Positions 57,975 through 64,000 of a stretch of DNA of 64,000 nt are shown one piece after another. The notes under the pieces were generated by a model. The model was not told the DNA's origin, made no database searches, and saw nothing but the letters and a program-made list of their open reading frames with translations. Each line of letters starts with the position of its first letter. The stretch's first letter is position 1. The DNA comes from Couchioplanes azureus (GTDB taxonomy: Bacteria > Actinomycetota > Actinomycetes > Mycobacteriales > Micromonosporaceae). Location: contig NZ_BMQY01000015.1 of assembly GCF_014648355.1 (NCBI RefSeq), positions 38,750 through 102,749 on the forward strand, read 5' to 3'. The position numbers and the translations under genes are program-made.

Positions 57975-59339
57975 TCAGTCGTTCAGCACCACGACGTGCA
58001 GCGGCAGGACCGACTGCCGGTTCTCGGGCATCCGGGTCACCGTGAGCAGCGCCCACCGGCCGGCATGCGTGCGCAGGCACACCTTGGCTCCGGCGGACAG
58101 CCCGGCCAGCCGCACGTTCCCGCCGCCCTGCCGGGGCAGGCCGCGGCAGACCTCCGGCGGATCGCCCCGGTTGACCGCATGCACGGCGTTGAAGGCGTTC
58201 GTGTTGGTCAGGTCGACCCCGGAGAGCTGGTCGTGCGGTGCGGTGGGGCTGGTGCGGTACAGGTCGAGATGGTCGTAGTCCGGCGAGCGCGGGTTGTTGG
58301 TGGCGTGCCAGTCGCTGGGCCGTCCCGCGGGGATGTCCAGGTCGTAGCCGATGCCGGGCCGCACCGCCACGTCGAACTCCGAGAAGACCCCGCCGACCTG
58401 CGGTTCCTCGGCCGCCCTGCCGCGGCTCACGCTCAGTGCGGCGCCCGCTGCAATGACGAGTACGGCCACAGCAGCGATCCGCCCCCACGGGCGGCGGCGC
58501 GCCGCTCGTGGCGCGACGACGGGCCGTACCTCGGCCGGGCTCACCGGTGCCCGGGGCGACTCGGGCGGCGCCTCGCCGAGCTCCAGATCCGGGTCCTGCC
58601 GCAGGATGCGCTGCTCCAGCCGCTGCAGCTCCGGCCCCGGTTCGACGCCCAGCTCCTCGACCAGGCGCGACCGCGCGGCGCGGTACACGCCGAGCGCCTC
58701 GGCCTGCCGGCGGGACCGGTAGAGGGCCAGCATGAGCTGCGCCACCGGCTCCTCCCGCCAGGGGTCGGCCGCCACCAGGCGCTCGAGTTCGGCCACCACC
58801 TCGGCGTGCCGCCCGAGCGCGAGATCCGCGTCGATCCGCAGCTCGGTGGCGACCAGCCGGCATTCCTCCAGCCGGGCCGCCTCCCGCGCCGCCTGGTCGC
58901 CGGGCACGTTGCCGTACGCCGGCCCCCGCCACCACCCGAGGGCCGCCTGCAGCAGGTCCGCGGCCTTGTCGTACTCGTGGGCCTCCAGGGCCGTCCGGCC
59001 GCGGCGCACCGCCTCCTCGAACCGGCGGCTGTCCGGCTGGTCGGGCGGCAGATCGAGCAGATACCCGCCCGGCACCGAGCGCAGCACGCGGGGCTTGCCG
59101 CCGGGCGCACGGTCCGGCTCGAGCAGCCGGCGCAGCTGCGACACGTACGTCTGCAGGGTGTTCGCGGCACTGACCGGCGGACCGTCGGGCCACACCTCCG
59201 CGGCAAGGGCCTCGGGGGTGACCAGCTCCCCACAACGCACCGTCAGACAAGCCAGCACGGCACGCGCCTTGGCGGCGGGAACAACGACGTCGCGCCCTGC
59301 GTGCCGGACGGTCAACGGCCCGAGTACCAGGATCTCCAC
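57975..59339 (-). CDS. SARP-family regulator with membrane anchor and external C-terminus
   Basis: 454 residues from GTG 59339. The N-terminus is an OmpR-like wHTH (MEILVLGPLTVRHAGRDVVV, ANTLQTYVSQLRRLLEPDRA) and the next 150 residues a bacterial transcriptional activator domain (WRGPAYGNVPGDQAAREAAR, GVYRAARSRLVEELGVEPGP). After a Pro/Arg linker comes one membrane helix (GRIAAVAVLVIAAGAALSVS, about 293-312). The last 140 residues are external and contain two cysteines (PPEVCRGLPR, GAKVCLRTH). A SARP held in the membrane is unusual; release by proteolysis or one-component sensing like ToxR is plausible. Confidence 0.85.
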   Translation of the reverse strand: MEILVLGPLTVRHAGRDVVVPAAKARAVLACLTVRCGELVTPEALAAEVWPDGPPVSAANTLQTYVSQLRRLLEPDRAPGGKPRVLRSVPGGYLLDLPPDQPDSRRFEEAVRRGRTALEAHEYDKAADLLQAALGWWRGPAYGNVPGDQAAREAARLEECRLVATELRIDADLALGRHAEVVAELERLVAADPWREEPVAQLMLALYRSRRQAEALGVYRAARSRLVEELGVEPGPELQRLEQRILRQDPDLELGEAPPESPRAPVSPAEVRPVVAPRAARRRPWGRIAAVAVLVIAAGAALSVSRGRAAEEPQVGGVFSEFDVAVRPGIGYDLDIPAGRPSDWHATNNPRSPDYDHLDLYRTSPTAPHDQLSGVDLTNTNAFNAVHAVNRGDPPEVCRGLPRQGGGNVRLAGLSAGAKVCLRTHAGRWALLTVTRMPENRQSVLPLHVVVLND

Positions 59340-59467
59340 GCCACCACTATGCCCCTCGATCGCCAGCCCTCGATGCCGGGCGTTGCGTATCGGACAACCA
59401 TCGCTTCGCAGAAGGTCGCGGCGAAACCACGGCGTGGCAGACGGCCGGAGCCGTCGGTGAAGGTCTC

Positions 59468-60574
59468 TCAGTCCGCGGCGGTGTCGGCCACGTCGGCATG
59501 GCCGGCGTGGCCTCGAGGGAAGCGATGGTTCCCCACGCGGAGGCCTTGCGACCGGGCCGCGGGAGCGGTCGCGGCGAGCCCCACGGACGAGGACGGCGCG
59601 GTTGCCGGGGCGCAGACGCGGCGCAGCAGCGGGGTCATGGCGGCGCCGGCGGCGGCGAGGCAGCCGCCCAGGGCGAGCCAGCCGAGTGGCCCCGCGGCGA
59701 GCACCCCCGCGGTCAGCAGGAGCGGGCCTGCGGCGCGGGCCACCGGCACCCCGGCGCCCCAGACGGCCTGGTAGCGCCCCTCGGCGCCGGGCGGCGTGAG
59801 CGCGTAGCCGATGGTCCAGCTGGCCGCGGAGAACTCCACCTCGGCGAGGGTCAGCAGCACCACCCCGCTCGCCACCGCGGCGCACGCCGGTGCGGCATGG
59901 TGGGTCAGTCCGGCGGCGCCGATCGCGGCGGTCGCCAGCAGCATGCCCCGCCCGGCGCGGCGCATCGCGCGGACGGCCGCCGCAAGGGTGGGCACGCGGC
60001 GGGCGGCGCGGGTCTGCAGCGCCGCGACGCCGGCGGTGTTGGTGAGGAACGCGAGCGCCACCGTCACCGGCGGGGCGGCCGTCGCGGTGGCGATCCAGAG
60101 CGGAAGGACGACACTGAGCAGCGGCATCTGCAGCAGAAGTACCGCATTGAGGGCGGCCGCGGCAACGAACCGGCGGTCGCGCAGCATCCCGGCTCGCGGC
60201 CGTGGCGTGGCGGACGTCCGATGGCGGGGGAGCATGCCCAGCAGCCCGGCGGCGACGAGCAAGGCGACGGCGTCCAGCAACAGCACCATCGTGTACGAGG
60301 CGGTGGTGCCGACCACTGCAGCCGCGCCGCCCAGACCCGCGCCGGCTCCGATGCCGACGTTCTGCAGAGCCTGCAGCCGACCGCGTACCACTGTGCGCTC
60401 ATGCGCGGGGACGAACAGGGCCACGGCGGTCTGCCGCGTGGCGCCGAGCGCGGTTGCGCAGACCGCGTAGCCGGTGGCCACGACGACGAACGACGCGGAC
60501 CCCGAGACCAACGGGTACGCGCCGACCACGGCCGCGGCGGTGAGTGCCCGCACGGTCCGGCGCTCCGGTGTCAC
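59468..60574 (-). CDS. MFS transporter, N-terminally truncated
   Basis: 368 codons from GTG 60574. About ten hydrophobic helices are visible, with the cytosolic loop typical after helix 4-5 (RTVVRGRLQALQNVGIGAGA) and the paired halves of an MFS drug-exporter-like protein. The first 60-70 residues (helices 1-2 and the DRxG loop) that should precede PERRTVRALTAAAVVGAYPL are absent; the frame upstream is antisense to the MocR remnant. A ribosome-site-like AGGAG happens to precede GTG 60574. It is probably non-functional, or a shortened version. Confidence 0.6.
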   Translation of the reverse strand: MTPERRTVRALTAAAVVGAYPLVSGSASFVVVATGYAVCATALGATRQTAVALFVPAHERTVVRGRLQALQNVGIGAGAGLGGAAAVVGTTASYTMVLLLDAVALLVAAGLLGMLPRHRTSATPRPRAGMLRDRRFVAAAALNAVLLLQMPLLSVVLPLWIATATAAPPVTVALAFLTNTAGVAALQTRAARRVPTLAAAVRAMRRAGRGMLLATAAIGAAGLTHHAAPACAAVASGVVLLTLAEVEFSAASWTIGYALTPPGAEGRYQAVWGAGVPVARAAGPLLLTAGVLAAGPLGWLALGGCLAAAGAAMTPLLRRVCAPATAPSSSVGLAATAPAARSQGLRVGNHRFPRGHAGHADVADTAAD

Positions 60575-60598
60575 GTGCGCTCCTGGAGGGCGACGAGC

Positions 60599-61165
60599 GA
60601 CGGCGAGTTCCGCTACGACCGGCACCCGGTGGGAGCCGTGCAGGCCCTCGCCCCGGAACACGTCGCCTGCGTCGGCACCGCCAGCAAGACCCTCGCCCCG
60701 GGCGTACGGCTCGGCTGGCTGGTGGCCCCGATCGCCTGGCTCGACGAGCTGGTCGCCGCCAAGGCGACCACCGACGGCCACAGCAGCAGCGTCGACCAGC
60801 TCGGCCTCGCCGAACTGCTCACCAGCGGCGCGTACGACCGGCACGTCCGCCGCTGCCGCCACACCTACCGTCGTCGCCGCGACCAGCTGAACGTCCTCCT
60901 CGGCGACCCCCGGCTCGGCGCCCGGGTGAGCGGGATCGCCGCGGGAATGCACGCCATCGTCACCCTTCCCGAGCACCTCGACGAGCCGGCGGCCGTCGCG
61001 GCCGCCGCGCGCCGAAGCCTCGCCGTCGACGGTCTGGGCACCTACCGGCGTGGCGGACCGGAACACCCGCCGGCGCTCGTGGTCGGCTACGGCACCCCGC
61101 CGGACCACGCGTACCGCGGCGCCCTCACACGGCTCGCCGCCGTGCTGCGCGAGGCCGGGTCGTGA
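60599..61165 (+). pseudogene. C-terminal half of a MocR/PdxR-type aminotransferase-like regulator
   Basis: 188 codons. DGEFRYDRHPVGAVQALAPE, VGTASKTLAPGVRLGWLVAP (Lys is the PLP-binding residue) and later GVSGIAAGMHAIV-like strands match the aminotransferase domain of MocR regulators. The N-terminal winged helix (about 70 residues), the linker and the first half of the aminotransferase fold are lost. A few residues (LLEGDE) just upstream are out of frame by one base. The fragment ends at TGA 61163-61165. Confidence 0.75.
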
Positions 61166-61275
61166 TCCGATCGAGCGCCTGCCGCACCGGCGAGTCCACG
61201 GTGGCCGGGCGGTCGGCGTCGCGTCGCTCGGCTGGCGGGCGGCCCGCCGCCGGTCCGCTGCCACGGCGGGGAAGA

Positions 61276-61665
61276 TCAGCGGAAGTAGTCGTTCATTCCC
61301 GGCACGTCCGAGAGGTAGGTGTCGATGGCATGGATCCGGCCGTCACGCAGGCGAAGGACGGTGGCGAGGTGCTCGTCGAGGGTGCGGCCGTCGGCGTGCT
61401 CGGCGGTATTGCGCAACGACAGGGTCACGCCAGACTGGCCGACCAGCACGTGGAGCAGTTCGGTGCGTACCGCGCCGGCGGCGATGTCCTTCGTTCGGGC
61501 GATGACGGCGTCGGCGCCCCGCGCGGTTCCGGAGATCCTCGCCGACCCGGGCAGGGTCCACTCGACCGCCTCGTCCAGCAGGGCGCGCAGGCCGTCCCAG
61601 TCCCGGGCCGCGTAGGCGGCCAAGAACCGCTCCCCGACAGTGATGTCGCCGGTGTTCGCCAGCAT
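61276..61665 (-). CDS. SnoaL-like/NTF2-family small protein
   Basis: 129 residues; AGGAGG precedes ATG 61665. GERFLAAYAARDWDGLRALL and then AVEWTLPGSARISGTARGAD followed by later strands (HLATVLRLRDGRIHAIDTYL) form the SnoaL/NTF2-like cone, with a final DMNDYF-like end. Such proteins bind or isomerise small molecules. It is divergent from the ArsR-type gene and shares two matching operators with it, so repression by that regulator is likely. Confidence 0.85.
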   Translation of the reverse strand: MLANTGDITVGERFLAAYAARDWDGLRALLDEAVEWTLPGSARISGTARGADAVIARTKDIAAGAVRTELLHVLVGQSGVTLSLRNTAEHADGRTLDEHLATVLRLRDGRIHAIDTYLSDVPGMNDYFR

Positions 61666-61675
61666 GGGACCTCCT

Positions 61676-61699
61676 ATAGTTCGTCTGTCCGCGAACAAT
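61676..61699. promoter_or_regulatory. Operator site 1 (ATAGTTCG-N8-CGAACAAT)
   Basis: A 24-bp near-palindrome 11 bp upstream of the SnoaL-like start codon, with arms ATAGTTCG and CGAACAAT separated by eight bases. It has the same form and spacing as site 2. It covers a possible -10 element (TATTGT, minus strand) of the SnoaL-like gene. Confidence 0.75.
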
Positions 61700-61742
61700 A
61701 GAACGGAGGCTCGGTCCGTCGCCAGCGCCCATGACGCGCGCC

Positions 61743-61766
61743 ATAGTTCGCGTACTATCGAACCAT
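61743..61766. promoter_or_regulatory. Operator site 2 (ATAGTTCG-N8-CGAACCAT), overlapping a leaderless promoter
   Basis: A 24-bp near-palindrome that ends on the start codon of the ArsR-type gene. Its spacer contains TACTAT (61753-61758), a good -10 for transcription starting at the ATG itself. No ribosome site lies upstream, which fits a leaderless mRNA. Binding here would block the regulator's own promoter. Confidence 0.78.
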
Positions 61767-62094
61767 GACGGCGTTGGTGCATCCCGCTCGCGGCGACCTG
61801 CGACTGCCGGACGTGTTGGAGGCGCTCGCCCATCCGGTCCGGCTGCGCATCGTGCGCCGCCTCGCGGATGGTGAAGAGCTGACCTGCGGTACCACCCTGC
61901 CCGACGTCGGCAAGTCGACGGCCAGCCATCATTGGCGCGTGCTGCGTGAGGGCGGCGTGCTGTTCCAGCGGCGCGAGGGGCGCACCGTGCTGATGTCCCT
62001 ACGCCGAGCGGACCTGGACGCCCGCTTCCCCGGCCTCCTCGACGCCGTGCTGAATGCCGCCGCATCCGCGGAGCCCGCCACTCCCGGCGGCTAG
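61765..62094 (+). CDS. ArsR-type winged-helix repressor
   Basis: 109 residues. VLEALAHPVRLRIVRRLADG, then DVGKSTASHHWRVLREGGVL and QRREGRTVLMSLRRADLDAR form the ArsR winged helix. No CxC metal motif is present, so the inducer is probably not a metal. The start is at the end of operator site 2. The divergent SnoaL-like gene is its likely target. Confidence 0.9.
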   Translation: MTALVHPARGDLRLPDVLEALAHPVRLRIVRRLADGEELTCGTTLPDVGKSTASHHWRVLREGGVLFQRREGRTVLMSLRRADLDARFPGLLDAVLNAAASAEPATPGG

Positions 62095-62180
62095 GTTCTG
62101 TCCCGTGGGTCATGGCCGTCAGGGGCCGGGCGTGGTTCGACGCCTGGCTTCGTCCGGCAGCTACCGGGCCCCATCGACGA

Positions 62181-63728
62181 TCAGCCGAGCTTGACGTTGA
62201 AGATCGGGTTGGCCGCGAGCTTCGTGAAGGCGGCCAGGCCGGCGGGGGTGCTGTCGATGCTGATGTCGCGGTTGCCCTCGTCGTCGGCCTTCGTGTCGAA
62301 GTGCACGATGGCCTTGATCGCGGGCCGCTGCGCGAGTTGTGGCAGGACGCTGTCGTAGACGAAGGACTTGTCGGCGGCCATGCCGATGCGGTGGTAGGCG
62401 CCCCACTCGGCGATCATGATCGGCTTGCCGGCGTGCGCGGTGGTGGCCCACTCGTAGAAGCCGAGGCCGCCGCCGGTCGGCTTGCGGTCGAGCAGGTCGG
62501 CGAAGTCACCGTAGTGGTAGTAACCCTTCTCGACGCTGACGTAGGAGTCCAGGCCGATCCAGTCGACGACGTCGTCGCCCGGGTAGAGGTCCTTCCACCA
62601 GGTTTGCGCCATCCACTTCTCGTTGCCCATGTAGGCCAGCACGTTGACCACGTTGGTGGCGCCCTGGGCGCGCAGACGCTCGATGGTGTGGCGGTACATG
62701 GCGGCGTAGTCCTTGGCCTCCCAGCCGGAGCCGGCCTTGGCGATCACGTCGTTCTCCGGCTCGTGGTGCAGCACGAGGAAGGTCTTCTTGCCGTAGGCCT
62801 TGATCCGGGTGGCGAACGCGTCGATCCGCTTGTCCTGCTCGCCCCGGGCGACCTTGGCCCAGGTGGAGCCGTACGCGATCTTCCAGTTGAGCAGCAGGAC
62901 GCGCGGGTGGGCGGGGTCGCTGGTCATGGCGATCTCGGCCCTGGTGGGGAACGGCTCGTCGCCCTTGTGGTACGTGTGGAAGATGGTGGCGGTACGGCCG
63001 CTCAGCTTCTCCCAGTTCTGGTGCTCCACATCGCGGGGCAGGCTGGTGAAGCCGCCCGCCGCGCCGCCCCACAGCACACCGCAGGAGGGCACCAGCAGGG
63101 AGCCGGTGGTGCAGTTGCCGTAGTCGCCAGGTGCGGCCGGCGCGGCGGCGGGCGCCGTGCCGGCGGTGGTGATGACCAGTTCCGGGCCACCGCGCGCCTT
63201 GCTCTCGGCCGACTGGAAGCGCACCGTGCCGTTGGTCAGCGACGAGGTCACCGCGAATGCGTAGGTGCCGGGACGGGTGACCACGCGGCCGAGGTCGAAG
63301 CGGATGCGGGTGTCGGTGGCCCGCGGGGTGACCGAGGCGACCGCGGCGCCGAGCCTCGGGGCGTTGCCGGAGGTCAGCTTCGCCTCGGTCCACGAGGTGC
63401 CTGCGACCCGCGAGACGGTGACCTTGCCGGACGGCTTGCCGGACGGGCTCAGGTACAGGCGTGCGGCCTTGACCTTGGTGCCGGCCGGGACCGTGAACTT
63501 GAGGTAGGCGATCTTGCGGTCCTTGCCGAGCTTGCCGATGGCGAGCTTGTCGCTCGAACCGAAGGCGGTGCTCTTGCGGCCGCTGGAGGTGTAGGTGTCG
63601 TGCGCGGGCCGGATGGCCAGTTCGGCATCGGCCGCCGCGGCGGCGGCGTTCGGCACCATCACGGCGATGGCGCCGGCGAGTACGGCGGTCAGAGCTGTCC
63701 ACGACTTCGGCAGCTTGGCGCGTCGCAC
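62181..63728 (-). CDS. Secreted GH26-like glycoside hydrolase with DNRLRE-type N-domain
   Basis: 515 residues from GTG 63728 (GGGGGAG upstream). The signal peptide ends near PNAAAAAA. Residues about 40-190 form a jelly-roll (DNRLRE/CBM-like) domain: AELAIRPAHDTYTSSGRKST, then AYLKFTVPAGTKVKAARLYL. The catalytic domain (about 205-515) has FLVLHHEPEND, the likely acid/base glutamate of GH26, and PIMIAEWGAYH, the likely nucleophile glutamate. GH26 enzymes cut beta-mannans or related glycans. It is convergent with the ArsR-type gene. No transporter for released sugars adjoins it. Confidence 0.85.
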   Translation of the reverse strand: MRRAKLPKSWTALTAVLAGAIAVMVPNAAAAAADAELAIRPAHDTYTSSGRKSTAFGSSDKLAIGKLGKDRKIAYLKFTVPAGTKVKAARLYLSPSGKPSGKVTVSRVAGTSWTEAKLTSGNAPRLGAAVASVTPRATDTRIRFDLGRVVTRPGTYAFAVTSSLTNGTVRFQSAESKARGGPELVITTAGTAPAAAPAAPGDYGNCTTGSLLVPSCGVLWGGAAGGFTSLPRDVEHQNWEKLSGRTATIFHTYHKGDEPFPTRAEIAMTSDPAHPRVLLLNWKIAYGSTWAKVARGEQDKRIDAFATRIKAYGKKTFLVLHHEPENDVIAKAGSGWEAKDYAAMYRHTIERLRAQGATNVVNVLAYMGNEKWMAQTWWKDLYPGDDVVDWIGLDSYVSVEKGYYHYGDFADLLDRKPTGGGLGFYEWATTAHAGKPIMIAEWGAYHRIGMAADKSFVYDSVLPQLAQRPAIKAIVHFDTKADDEGNRDISIDSTPAGLAAFTKLAANPIFNVKLG

Positions 63729-64000
63729 GATGAGTTCTCCCCCGGTTGGTCCGGCCGAGGTCGGCCAGGATTGCGGGCAAGAGTCCGGGGCCGGCGGTGC
63801 GCGTGCAGTGCCCGTGCGGGTGCCAGCCAGTTGCGGCGATCCACAGCGAAGCGGTCCCTCTACTCCCTGGCGAGGGCTGTGTGCCTGCGTGCCGCCCTGC
63901 CGTCGTCGGGCCTTCTGCACCCGTACGGCAACCGCCCGTCGACCGCCGCCGCAACCCGGTGGAGCAGGCACCCGGCCGGCAACCCAGCACTCACGGCAAG
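63729..64000. other. Upstream region of the glycosidase gene, no supported gene
   Basis: 272 bp to the window end, mostly GC-rich. It should hold the promoter and a leader for the GH26-like gene. I looked for c-di-GMP and c-di-AMP riboswitch consensus blocks and could not match them. Confidence 0.4.

Noticed and set aside
63729..64000. c-di-GMP or c-di-AMP riboswitch ahead of the GH26-like gene
   Set aside because: No convincing match to the conserved core elements of either class.
1..64000. tRNA or rRNA genes, integrase with att sites, insertion sequences
   Set aside because: I saw no cloverleaf-like sequence, transposase or integrase motifs, or terminal inverted repeats with target duplications, although short or degenerate elements could be missed by eye.

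Overview
The window looks like chromosome from a high-GC, secondary-metabolite-rich actinomycete. This is inferred from the strong GC bias at third codon positions, frequent GTG starts, and typical gene families: a SARP regulator, a LAL/LuxR regulator, an SSI-type subtilisin inhibitor, a GAF-ANTAR protein, an HAF-repeat protein, DUF2795 and DUF6232. A Micromonosporaceae member such as Actinoplanes is my best guess, but the sequence does not prove it. I see no rRNA, tRNA, CRISPR array, integrase or intact insertion sequence.

Layout. 1-7.2 kb: a decayed ORF, a PilZ protein, a membrane-anchored bL12-like protein, a lipoprotein, an I36-type inhibitor beside a winged-helix regulator, and a coupled DUF1023-type hydrolase and acyltransferase. 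7.4-13 kb: a methyltransferase, a histidine kinase/response regulator pair and a fused SecDF. 13-14 kb: two secreted protease inhibitors (emfourin-like and SSI-like). 14.4-20.5 kb: a WD40-like/TolB repeat protein, a STAS + coiled-coil-GAF-ANTAR pair, a PQ-loop protein and an APH-type kinase. 20.5-25.4 kb: secreted proteins, including a subtilase and a polysaccharide deacetylase. 25.5-30.4 kb: an ABC exporter pair and a KtrAB potassium system. 30.5-34.7 kb: a small HTH + membrane-peptide pair and a pseudopilin/lectin operon. 36.5-40 kb: a three-gene unit in which a membrane protein and an MTAN/PNP-type nucleosidase carry the same short motif at their facing ends. 40-44 kb: a lytic-transglycosylase-like protein, a diguanylate cyclase and an orphan sugar-binding lipoprotein. 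44-48.2 kb: a LAL regulator, an alpha/beta hydrolase and a DUF2795 protein. 48.2-54 kb: a decay-prone stretch with a frameshifted Tat-exported protein, a truncated ORF, CheB, AraC, an HAF protein and gene fragments. 54-64 kb: a STAS/hydrolase pair, a large secreted protein, a membrane-tethered SARP, a deletion scar joining an MFS transporter to a MocR regulator, a divergent ArsR/SnoaL pair with two matching operators, and a GH26-like glycosidase.

How the genes fit together. Secretion dominates: many products carry Sec, Tat or lipoprotein signals, and an extra SecDF sits among them. Three different proteinase-inhibitor folds and a subtilase suggest control of extracellular proteolysis. Cyclic-di-GMP components (PilZ, GGDEF with an intact I-site) and pseudopilins hint at surface behaviour. 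The most novel-looking element is the membrane-protein/nucleosidase pair at 37350-39955, which shares a duplicated adapter-like segment.
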